Made by a program: the position numbers and the translations under genes
The notes under the pieces: model-generated
The model's input: the letters and a program-made list of their open reading frames with translations, nothing else
Told to the model about the DNA's origin: nothing
The model's database searches: none
Shown: piece after piece, positions 27,141-34,535 of the stretch
Layout: the number at the start of each line of letters is the position of its first letter
Position numbering within the stretch: the stretch's first letter is position 1
NCBI RefSeq assembly: GCF_014287635.1
Contig: NZ_JACOPH010000007.1
Span: forward strand, 62,001-126,000
Reading direction: 5' to 3'
DNA from: Roseburia zhanii
Lineage (GTDB): Bacteria; Bacillota; Clostridia; Lachnospirales; Lachnospiraceae
DNA: 64,000 nucleotides

Positions 27141-27803
27141 ATGGCACAGAATAATAATTCACTTCTTGGGGAAGATGTCGATAGTTGGAAAACGATGATG
27201 TTTATTTACAACAGTGCACTTAAGGAAGTGGGCACGAAACTTGATATATTAAATGATGAATTTTTACATGTACATCAGTACAATCCGATCGAATATATCA
27301 AATCGAGAATCAAGACACCGGAGAGTATTGTACAGAAGTTAAAACGAAACGGGTACGAGAGTACGATCCAGAATATGGTCGAGCATATCAATGATATCGC
27401 AGGTATCCGTATTGTATGTTCTTTTACATCAGATATTTACCGGATGGCAGAGATGATCGGCAGACAGAATGACTTAACGGTAGTATCTGTCAAGGATTAC
27501 ATAAAGCATCCGAAGGAAAGCGGTTATAAGAGTTATCATATGTTAGTAACAGTTCCGATCTTTTTATCCGATCGTGTTGTTGATACAAAAGTGGAGATTC
27601 AGATCCGTACAATGGCAATGGATTTCTGGGCAAGTTTAGAGCATAAGATCTATTATAAATTTGAAGGAAATGCACCGGAGTATATCAGCAGGGATCTGCG
27701 GGAGTGTTCAGGGATCGTATCGATGTTAGATGATAAGATGTTGAGTTTAAACGAGGCGATCATCAAGGCAAAAGAGGAGCAGGAGAAAGAGAAGCACACT
27801 TGA
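27141..27803 (+). CDS. Small alarmone synthetase (RelA/SpoT domain, GTP pyrophosphokinase)
   Basis: ATG 27141 has GGAGG (27128-27132) 8 bp upstream. The 220-residue product consists essentially of one RelA_SpoT synthetase domain (about 35-175). Motifs include IKSRIKTPESIVQKL, INDIAGIRIVCSF, ESGYKSYHMLV and VEIQIRTMAMDFWASLEHKI. It lacks the hydrolase, TGS and ACT domains of long Rel proteins and so resembles YjbM/RelQ, which makes (p)ppGpp or pGpp from ATP and GTP/GDP in the cytoplasm. The end is a charged helix (KAKEEQEKEKHT). It has its own promoter. Confidence 0.92.
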   Translation: MAQNNNSLLGEDVDSWKTMMFIYNSALKEVGTKLDILNDEFLHVHQYNPIEYIKSRIKTPESIVQKLKRNGYESTIQNMVEHINDIAGIRIVCSFTSDIYRMAEMIGRQNDLTVVSVKDYIKHPKESGYKSYHMLVTVPIFLSDRVVDTKVEIQIRTMAMDFWASLEHKIYYKFEGNAPEYISRDLRECSGIVSMLDDKMLSLNEAIIKAKEEQEKEKHT

Positions 27804-27831
27804 TATTTGCCGAAAACTTAGGGGAGAGGTT

Positions 27832-28385
27832 ATGAAGATTGCAATTTGTGATGATGATAAAAGTGCAAGAGAGGTATTAAAGACATGCTGCGGCAGATTT
27901 GCAGCGGAATTTCAAATAGATTGTCAGGTGGCAGAATATGCATCTGGTGAAGAATTACTGCGGGATTCTTCATCAGATGTTTTGTTATTAGATGTGGAAA
28001 TGCCGGGGATGGCATAAGAGGGGAGATATCTGTTATGGGACAGTGTACGAAAAAGCCTGTGCTTAGTGAAGTGGAATTTTGTACAGTTTTTTCTAATATG
28101 ATACAGAATGCAGTGGAAGAAGTTAAGCGGCAGCAGGAGAAAAAGAAATATATTAAGGTAAAGATAAAACAGGGAAATCAATATCTTTCCATTACCGTAA
28201 AAAATAGTTCAAAATTGCTCTGGGATAAAAAGGAAAAAGATCTAACGACTGTGAAAAAAGATAAAAAGAATCATGGGATTGGAATAGGAAATATCATAGA
28301 AACAGCAGAAAAGAATGGAGGAAGTTTTGAATTGACTGGGGATGGAACAGAAGTAACGGCGATACTTTTGTTGCCATATAGTTGA
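27832..28385 (+). pseudogene. Collapsed two-component system: response-regulator start joined to kinase ATPase end
   Basis: From ATG 27832 (ribosome site GGGGAGAGG) 61 residues match the start of a LytTR-type response regulator: the acidic pair in CDDDKSAREVL and the phospho-acceptor site LLLDVEMPGM. A stop then appears (28015-28017). After about 17 bp, an open frame (28035-28385) encodes only the GHKL ATPase end of an AgrC-like kinase: N box SNMIQNAVEEV, glycine motif NHGIGIGNIIETAEKNGG. The missing parts are the rest of the receiver, the LytTR DNA-binding domain and the membrane sensor plus dimerisation helix. A single large deletion with its junction near 28005-28030 explains this. Neither piece should signal alone; the ATPase piece may still be translated. 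Confidence 0.75.
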
Positions 28386-28439
28386 CCATTCGTCAAGGAA
28401 AATGACCGTTTGTCATGTTAATGTAGAAATTCATAGTAT
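28384..28439 (+). promoter_or_regulatory. Putative LytTR-type direct-repeat operator overlapping a promoter
   Basis: GACCATTCGTCA (28384-28395) and GACCGTTTGTCA (28404-28415) are direct repeats 20 bp apart, the two-turn spacing typical of AgrA/ComE-like regulators. TTGTCA inside the second repeat (28410-28415) and TAGTAT (28434-28439, 18 bp apart) form a promoter pointing at the LRR genes. The regulator next to it has lost its DNA-binding domain. Confidence 0.45.
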
Positions 28440-28560
28440 GCTGTGCTAATGTAATGTTGAAAGGTGGGTGAAGTTCTGCACATAAAGAACTTATCTAGTA
28501 ACAGAAGCATTTAAACCGCATAATTGTCCCCCATTAAAAAATAAGGAGTTGAGGGAGTGT

Positions 28561-29349
28561 ATGAGAAAGAGAATCTGTAAAACAGGTATCATACTGATGT
28601 TTTTATTGGGTATTGTATTTTGGTTTCCACAATGTACTTTTGCAGAAACAAAAATCTGTGGGGACTATGAATACCAATACAACGAAGAGTACAATGGAAT
28701 TGAGATTGTCAAATATAGTGGAGAAGATAAGAAAGTAACTATACCGGAATCCATTGAAGGGTTTCCGGTAACAGTGATCAAAGAAAATGCTTTTAGCTAT
28801 TGTAGAAAAATGAAAACGATAGTACTTCCAGAGGGATTGCAGGAGATAGGTGAGGGTGCTTTTGAATATTGCCCAAAACTAAAAAAGATTACATTTCAAA
28901 AAAATGCGCAGATTATAAAAATAGGAAAAAATGCATTTCAAGGCTGTAGTAATCTTACTGAAGTAAAGTTTCCAGCCAGCTTGAAAGTTTTAGAATCCTG
29001 TGCGTTTGAATATTGTTCAAAATTAAAAAAAGTAGAATTTGCAAATAATTCTAATTTAAGAGGAATTGGTTCCTATTGTTTTTCGGGGTGTCAGTCATTA
29101 TCCGGTATCATAATTCCAAAAAAGGTAGTTACGATACAATCCTACGCATTTTATGAATGCAGTAAGTTAAAGAAGATTACCTTTCAGGGTGACATCCCCA
29201 GAATAGAAAAAGCTGTTTTTCAAAAAATTTATGATAAGGCTGTATTTCAGGTGCCAAAGAAGTATAAATCAAGCTATCAGAAAAAACTTAAGACGAAAGC
29301 ATGGTATCAGTCAACGATGAGCGTACGGGCAGGAAAGGGGAGAAAATAA
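28561..29349 (+). CDS. Secreted leucine-rich repeat protein, BspA-like (LRR_5), copy 1
   Basis: The 262-residue protein has a signal peptide (to about FWFPQCTFAE), a short N-terminal module (GDYEYQYNEEYNGIEIVKY), and about six LRR_5 repeats of the form FSYCRKMKTIVLPEGLQEIG. It ends with the basic segment VPKKYKSSYQKKLKTKAWY common to this family. BspA-type repeats occur in secreted or surface proteins that bind host or matrix proteins; no wall anchor is seen. ATG 28561 is used; an in-frame TTG at 28549 would match the paralogue's N-terminus better, but AAGGAG then abuts the start codon. The DNA is more AT-rich than its neighbours. Confidence 0.8.
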   Translation: MRKRICKTGIILMFLLGIVFWFPQCTFAETKICGDYEYQYNEEYNGIEIVKYSGEDKKVTIPESIEGFPVTVIKENAFSYCRKMKTIVLPEGLQEIGEGAFEYCPKLKKITFQKNAQIIKIGKNAFQGCSNLTEVKFPASLKVLESCAFEYCSKLKKVEFANNSNLRGIGSYCFSGCQSLSGIIIPKKVVTIQSYAFYECSKLKKITFQGDIPRIEKAVFQKIYDKAVFQVPKKYKSSYQKKLKTKAWYQSTMSVRAGKGRK

Positions 29350-29350
29350 A

Positions 29351-30370
29351 ATGAAAGGGTGTATTAAAAAAAGGATTTTAGAAACGGGATTTATTGCACT
29401 GTTTTTATCAAGTATCATTTTCCTGCATCCACAGCCGGTTTTGGCAGAAGTAAAAGTCTGTGGGGACTATGAATACCAATACAACGAAGAGTACAATGGA
29501 ATTGAGATTGTCAAATACCATGGGTCAGGTAAGAAAGTGACGATACCGGAAACCATAGAGGGATTACCGGTAACAGTACTTGGCAGCCAGTCATTTGTAA
29601 ATGAAGAAGATGTGGAATTTGCATTTTCCGGTAATGCAAGTTTAAAAGAGATCAAAGTTCCTAGAACTGTAAAAGTGATAAAGGAAGGTGCATTTTATCA
29701 GTGTGACAGACTCAAAAAGGTAGAACTATCAGAAAGTGTATTGGAGTTAGAAACAGATGCATTTTTTGGCTGTGATAATTTGAGGGAGATAACATTGCCA
29801 AAAAGTCTGCGTATAATTTCAAATGGTGCATTTTCATACTGCAAAAGTCTAGCGAAAATTAAAATACCGAAAAATGTAATTGTTATAGGTGAGAGTGCAT
29901 TCGATAATTGTACCGGATTGAAACGCGTTATCTTTGCGAAAAATTGCAGATTGGAAATGATTGGTGAAAGAGCTTTTGCAGCTTGTTGGGGACTGACGGA
30001 AATAAAAATTCCGTCTAGTGTGAGAAAACTTGGGAGTATGTCTTTTTTTTGGTGTAAGAATTTAGAAAAAGTAGAATTTGCAAAAAATTCCCAGTTAGAA
30101 GAAATTAAGGCAAGTGCTTTTTCTGGCTGTGAAACACTGACTGAGATTACGATTCCAAAGAAAGTAAAAAAGATAGGCGGGCTTGCGTTCTATTTGGATC
30201 ATAACTTAAGGAAGGTTACATTTCAGGGGAAAGTTCCTAAAATTAAGAAAAGCGCATTCAGTGAAATACATAAAGAAACGGTATTTTATACACCGAAAAA
30301 GTATAAGACTTCTTATGAAAAGAAATTAAAAAAACAGCTATGGTACAAGGCTACGATGATCATAAGATAA
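29351..30370 (+). CDS. Secreted leucine-rich repeat protein, BspA-like (LRR_5), copy 2
   Basis: This 339-residue paralogue of the preceding gene starts 1 bp after it. It has a signal peptide ending near VLAEVK, the same N-terminal module, about eight LRR_5 repeats (for example FSYCKSLAKIKIPKNVIVIG) and the same basic C-terminal segment (YTPKKYKTSYEKKLKKQLWY). A 61-bp stretch at 29457-29517 is identical to 28655-28715 while the rest has diverged, suggesting tandem duplication plus later gene conversion. It extends copy 1 by about two to three repeats. GGGGAG lies about 8 bp before ATG 29351. Confidence 0.82.
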   Translation: MKGCIKKRILETGFIALFLSSIIFLHPQPVLAEVKVCGDYEYQYNEEYNGIEIVKYHGSGKKVTIPETIEGLPVTVLGSQSFVNEEDVEFAFSGNASLKEIKVPRTVKVIKEGAFYQCDRLKKVELSESVLELETDAFFGCDNLREITLPKSLRIISNGAFSYCKSLAKIKIPKNVIVIGESAFDNCTGLKRVIFAKNCRLEMIGERAFAACWGLTEIKIPSSVRKLGSMSFFWCKNLEKVEFAKNSQLEEIKASAFSGCETLTEITIPKKVKKIGGLAFYLDHNLRKVTFQGKVPKIKKSAFSEIHKETVFYTPKKYKTSYEKKLKKQLWYKATMIIR

Positions 30371-30397
30371 AGAAAAAATGATAATTCTTTAATAAAT

Positions 30398-30433
30398 AAA
30401 AGCCGGCACGTTCATCTGAACCAGCCGGCTTTT
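30398..30433. terminator. Bidirectional terminator between convergent genes
   Basis: AAAAGCCGGC at 30398-30407 pairs with GCCGGCTTTT at 30424-30433 with A/T tracts on both sides. It serves the LRR genes on the + strand and the convergent gene on the - strand. Confidence 0.8.
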
Positions 30434-30453
30434 AATCATCATATTAAAACATT

Positions 30454-31080
30454 CTATTCTTCCGTTGCATCTTCTGTGCCATTTTTCCATGCATCCATCT
30501 TTTTAAGAACAGCATCGTAAGTCCTCTGGGAAATATCAGGAAGTTCTTTTCCCCATGATTTTGTAGCTGCTTTAAATCCCTTTTTAAAAGCTTCTAACAT
30601 TGTATCAGCTTTAGCAGGATCACCGCCGCTTAAGGCTTTTGCAAAATCTACGATACGGTCAGAGGTCTGTTCTACACCCCAGTAACCGTCATCAGCGATA
30701 TCAGCCTGTGCCTGTGCCTTCACATCAGCAGAAACAGTAAAATCTCCGCTTGCAAGGAAATGCCACATATCATCAGCTTTTCCAATCGTGGCACCCTGTT
30801 TTTTCATCATCTGTTCTACAATGCCTTTTAACTGTGAAATTCTTGCATCGGAATCAGTTTTTAACTGCTGGATCAGTGCCGAATTTTTCTTTACATAGTC
30901 GGTATTGACAGTGGATGAAGCTCTTTCATATACAACACCACTTGATATTTTTGAAGAATCCTGTTTGTTATCTTTTGCTTCTGCTGCCTTTGTGGATTCT
31001 TTTGTGGTTTTATCTGTTGTCTTATCATATGTGTTTACTGCTGCAGCAGCAGTTACATTGTTAAGTGCGCTAATACTCAT
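30454..31080 (-). CDS. Hypothetical soluble protein
   Basis: ATG at 31080 (minus strand) is preferred because AAGGAGGG lies 8 bp upstream; an in-frame ATG at 31101 has none. The 208-residue product starts MSISALNNVTAAAAVNTYD and then has a Lys/Thr/Asp-rich low-complexity stretch (about 20-45). The helical C-terminal domain includes QLKGIVEQMMKKQG, ADIADDGYWGVEQTSDRI and TYDAVLKKMDAW. There is no signal peptide or membrane segment. An ATCGATAT box about 80 bp upstream loosely resembles a sigma-28 -10 element, which would suggest a link to motility; this is weak. Function is not recognised. Confidence 0.65.
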   Translation of the reverse strand: MSISALNNVTAAAAVNTYDKTTDKTTKESTKAAEAKDNKQDSSKISSGVVYERASSTVNTDYVKKNSALIQQLKTDSDARISQLKGIVEQMMKKQGATIGKADDMWHFLASGDFTVSADVKAQAQADIADDGYWGVEQTSDRIVDFAKALSGGDPAKADTMLEAFKKGFKAATKSWGKELPDISQRTYDAVLKKMDAWKNGTEDATEE

Positions 31081-31233
31081 AATTCGTACCCTCCTTGGCA
31101 TAATAAATGGTAACTTTTTCAGTTATACGTTTCCATACATTTTATATTGACAGGTTATATCGATTTGAGAATAGGAAATTTTTCATTTTCTCAATAAATA
31201 TATCGGTATTGAGAAAGAAAAAATAAAGTGGAA

Positions 31234-31262
31234 TTGACCTTTTTTTTAATTGATGTTAGAAT
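31234..31262 (+). promoter_or_regulatory. Predicted sigma-A promoter for ispE
   Basis: TTGACC at 31234-31239 and TAGAAT at 31257-31262 are separated by exactly 17 bp, about 98 bp before the ispE start. Confidence 0.6.
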
Positions 31263-31359
31263 CTGTTTGTATACAAAATACACCAATACAGCCAGATGAG
31301 AGGCTATGAAGGTTACTGTTTTCAGATAAGCTGTGAACGATAACCTGTGGAGGATTGGA

Positions 31360-32235
31360 ATGAATGAAATCAAAGTAAAAGCACTGGCAAAAGTGAATTT
31401 GGGTCTGGATATCTTAAGAAAAAGAGAAGATGGTTACCATGATGTACGGATGATCATGCAGACGATCCATTTATATGACCAGCTGGAGATAAAAAAGACA
31501 AATGAACCGGGAATCCATATTACTGCGAATCTGGATTTTCTCCCTACAGATGAAAATAATCTTATCTATAAAGCTGCAAAACTGATGCAGGATACTTATC
31601 GTTTAGAACAGGGCGTAGATGTCAATCTGCAGAAGCATATTCCGGTAGCAGCCGGAATGGCAGGCGGCAGTACGGATGCGGCAGCAGTTTTATACGGAAT
31701 GAATGAATTGTTTGCTCTGAAACTAAAAAGAAAAAAATTGATGGAACTAGGTGTTTCCATTGGGGCAGATGTACCGTATTGTCTGATGCGTGGAACAGCA
31801 TTGGCAGAAGGAATCGGAGAACAGCTAAAGAGTCTTCCTCCGATGCCGAAATGTCCGGTGCTGATCGCAAAACCGGCAGTCAGCGTATCTACAAAATTTG
31901 TGTATGAACATCTGAAATTAGATGAAAATACGGTTCATCCCGATATTGATGCACAGCTTGCGGCATTAAGTAAAGGGGATTTAAAGGGTGTTGCCGCCCA
32001 TATGGGAAATCTGTTAGAAACCGTGACGATTCCGGCATATCCGGTGATCGATGAGATCAAACGGTGTATGTTAGAGAACGGAGCCATCAATGCAATGATG
32101 AGTGGCAGCGGGCCAACGGTATTTGGGTTATTTGAAGATGAAGGTATCGCAAAAAAGGCATTAGAGACCATGCGGGAAACCGGTCTTGCAAAACAGGTGT
32201 ATCTGACAAGTATCTATAATAATCGCAGGGCATAA
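31360..32235 (+). CDS. ispE: 4-diphosphocytidyl-2-C-methyl-D-erythritol kinase
   Basis: ATG 31360 has TGGAGGA about 6 bp upstream; a GTG at 31333 in frame is less likely. The 291-residue GHMP kinase has the N-terminal AKVNLGLDIL motif with the catalytic lysine, the ATP loop PVAAGMAGGSTDAAA (about 94-108), the GADVPYCL aspartate segment and the C-terminal MSGSGPTVFGLF loop. It phosphorylates CDP-methylerythritol in the MEP route to isoprenoid precursors. The GntR gene follows after 36 bp. Confidence 0.95.
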   Translation: MNEIKVKALAKVNLGLDILRKREDGYHDVRMIMQTIHLYDQLEIKKTNEPGIHITANLDFLPTDENNLIYKAAKLMQDTYRLEQGVDVNLQKHIPVAAGMAGGSTDAAAVLYGMNELFALKLKRKKLMELGVSIGADVPYCLMRGTALAEGIGEQLKSLPPMPKCPVLIAKPAVSVSTKFVYEHLKLDENTVHPDIDAQLAALSKGDLKGVAAHMGNLLETVTIPAYPVIDEIKRCMLENGAINAMMSGSGPTVFGLFEDEGIAKKALETMRETGLAKQVYLTSIYNNRRA

Positions 32236-32271
32236 TGCTTAAGATGTACATGGAGGAAGAATGGAGGAACT

Positions 32272-32943
32272 ATGGAGAATTTAAAATTGGATGCCAATGA
32301 GTATCTGCCATTGAGGGATGTGGTTTTTAAAACCTTGCGGGAGGCTATTTTAAGAGGAGATCTAAAACCCGGAGAGCGGTTGATGGAATTGCAGTTAGCA
32401 GCAAAACTAGGGGTGAGCCGTACACCGATCCGTGAGGCGATACGGATGCTGCAGCAGGAAGGGCTTGCAGTGACGATCCCAAGGAGAGGCGCAGAAGTGG
32501 CAGCCATGACGGAAAAGGACATGGAGGATGTCTTGCAAGTCCGTGAGGCATTAGAGATCTTAGCAGTACAGCTTGCCAGTGAAAAGATCACAAAAGAACA
32601 GATTGCAGAATTAGAAGAAAGATTAAAAGCATTTGAACAGGCGGTTGAAACAGCAGAAGTCAAACAGATCGCCCAGTCTGACATTGATTTTCATGATCTG
32701 ATCTATACGGCAGCGGAGAATCCAAGATTAGTGGTGTTGCTGAATAACCTGCGGGAGCAGATCTACCGTTATCGGGTGGAATATTTAAAAGATGAAAAAA
32801 ATTATCCGCGTCTGATCGAAGAACACAGACAGATCATGCAGGGACTAAAAGAACGCAATGAACAGTATGTTGTGGAAATGACGAAAAAGCATATGGACAA
32901 TCAGGCAGTTGCAGTGCGGAATATCATCCGCCAGCAGGAGTAG
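32272..32943 (+). CDS. GntR family transcriptional regulator, FadR/FCD type
   Basis: The 223-residue regulator has an N-terminal winged helix (about 12-75, with LREAILRGDLKPGERL and LGVSRTPIREAIRML). A helical FCD effector domain follows (about 85-215, with VREALEILAVQLA, DIDFHDLIYTAAENPRL and EEHRQIMQGLKERN). FCD proteins sense small carboxylates or sugars acids, often through a metal held by Asp and His residues, which are present here (D and H in DIDFHDL, H in EEHRQI). The regulated genes are not evident from the context. TGGAGGAA precedes the start. Confidence 0.92.
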   Translation: MENLKLDANEYLPLRDVVFKTLREAILRGDLKPGERLMELQLAAKLGVSRTPIREAIRMLQQEGLAVTIPRRGAEVAAMTEKDMEDVLQVREALEILAVQLASEKITKEQIAELEERLKAFEQAVETAEVKQIAQSDIDFHDLIYTAAENPRLVVLLNNLREQIYRYRVEYLKDEKNYPRLIEEHRQIMQGLKERNEQYVVEMTKKHMDNQAVAVRNIIRQQE

Positions 32944-32989
32944 GAAATAAATCGTTACGTATAAAAATAAAATAGAATGAAAATACTAG

Positions 32990-33023
32990 AGTAGGAACAG
33001 ATCATGCTGTTCCTACTTTTTTT
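32990..33023 (+). terminator. Strong rho-independent terminator before the germination genes
   Basis: AGTAGGAACAG at 32990-33000 pairs perfectly with CTGTTCCTACT at 33007-33017, followed by seven T residues. It ends the ispE/GntR transcript. Confidence 0.85.
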
Positions 33024-33044
33024 GAGTTGATAGGAAGTTAGAAT

Positions 33045-34535
33045 ATGGAAAAGGAACTTTATCATAACAGAGAAACCTTTTTAGCCCTGTTAGGGGAATC
33101 AGCAGATATAAAGAAGAAAACGATGTACCTCGGATTAAAAAAGGACGTAGGATGTTTTTTAGCATATGTAGAAATAACAGGAGGAAATTTTCTGTTTGAA
33201 AATTCAGTTGTTGGAAAAATATTAAACCAGTTCTGCAATATGTCAAAAGGTGAGATCTGTGAAAGTTTAGAAAAAAATGCACTTGGTATTTCCGATATGA
33301 CATTATTTGAAACGGTAGAGGAAGCAGCAGATGCCTTGTTTACCGGAGATGTGATCTTATTTGTCGATGGGTTTGATAAAGCAGTTAAAATTCCAGACAA
33401 AGGATATCCGGCAATGTCTGTCACAGAGCCGGATTCGGAAAAAGTGATCCGCGGATCGAGGGAAGGATTTGCAGACTCCATCAAGGTCAATACGGCATTG
33501 ATCCGTAAGCGGCTTAGGACACCAAAACTAAAGGTGAAAGAAGTCAAGATGGGAACAAGGAGCCATACCAATGTAGATATCGTTTATATGGAAGACCTGG
33601 TCTATCCGTCACTGTTAGAAGAAGTGGAGAGAAGATTAAACCGTTATGAGATTGATGGGATCTTAGACAGTGGCATGGTAGAACAGTTGTCAGAGGAAAA
33701 ATGGTATTCCCCATTTCCACAGTTTCAGACGACACAAAGACCTGACCGTGCGGCAATGGCAATCTTAGAGGGACGTATTGTGGTGCTGTCCGATAATTCT
33801 CCTTCAGGACTGATCCTGCCGACCGATTACAATTCGTTTATCAAGACAAGTGATGATTATTACAGCAGGTGGGAGATTGCATCTTTTGCAAGGCTGATCC
33901 GGTATCTTGCAGCTTTTTTTGCAATGACGATGCCGGGACTGTATTTAGCGGTGACAAATTTCCATACACAGATCTTGCCGACGACACTTCTATTATCGTT
34001 TGCAGCAGCCAGACAGGGCGTGCCATTTCCGGCAGTGATCGAAGTGCTTTTGATGGAGATTGCCTTTGAACTGCTGCGGGAGGCTGGAGTACGGCTGCCC
34101 GGTGCAATGGGCAATACGATCGGCATTGTCGGCGGTCTGATCATCGGACAGGCGGCAGTTGAGGCAAATATTGTCAGTCCGATCGTTGTCATTGTAGTGG
34201 CATTTACGGCACTCTGTTCGTTTGCCATTCCAAATGAGGAATTTGCAACGGCATTCCGGCTGTTCAAATTTTTATTCCTGTTCTTATGTTCATGGCTGGG
34301 ATTTTATGGATTTTTATATGGAATGTTATTTGTGCTGATCCATTTATCCCATTTAAAGAGTTTCGGGATTCCGTACCTTACACCTTTTGTCGGGGCAGAT
34401 CTCAATGATTATGAGGATGAGAGGGATTCTCTTTTGCGTCAGCCGCTCTTTTGCATGAAACGCCGTCCGATCTATGCGAAACGCAGCCAGCGAATACGAT
34501 TAAAAAGGAAGGATGACCATGTATTCAAAAAATAA
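33045..34535 (+). CDS. Spore germination receptor subunit A (GerA family)
   Basis: The 496-residue protein matches the A subunits of germinant receptors. It has a cytoplasmic N-terminal domain of about 275 residues (with the family-typical region EVKMGTRSHTNVDIVYMEDL) and a membrane domain of about five segments (290-440). The membrane domain carries PTTLLLSFAAARQGVPFPA, VRLPGAMGNTIGIVGGLIIG and the loop NFHTQILP. The protein sits in the inner membrane of the spore and helps detect germinants with the B and C subunits. Its end overlaps the next gene by 17 bp, so this is a translationally coupled receptor operon. Confidence 0.92.
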   Translation: MEKELYHNRETFLALLGESADIKKKTMYLGLKKDVGCFLAYVEITGGNFLFENSVVGKILNQFCNMSKGEICESLEKNALGISDMTLFETVEEAADALFTGDVILFVDGFDKAVKIPDKGYPAMSVTEPDSEKVIRGSREGFADSIKVNTALIRKRLRTPKLKVKEVKMGTRSHTNVDIVYMEDLVYPSLLEEVERRLNRYEIDGILDSGMVEQLSEEKWYSPFPQFQTTQRPDRAAMAILEGRIVVLSDNSPSGLILPTDYNSFIKTSDDYYSRWEIASFARLIRYLAAFFAMTMPGLYLAVTNFHTQILPTTLLLSFAAARQGVPFPAVIEVLLMEIAFELLREAGVRLPGAMGNTIGIVGGLIIGQAAVEANIVSPIVVIVVAFTALCSFAIPNEEFATAFRLFKFLFLFLCSWLGFYGFLYGMLFVLIHLSHLKSFGIPYLTPFVGADLNDYEDERDSLLRQPLFCMKRRPIYAKRSQRIRLKRKDDHVFKK

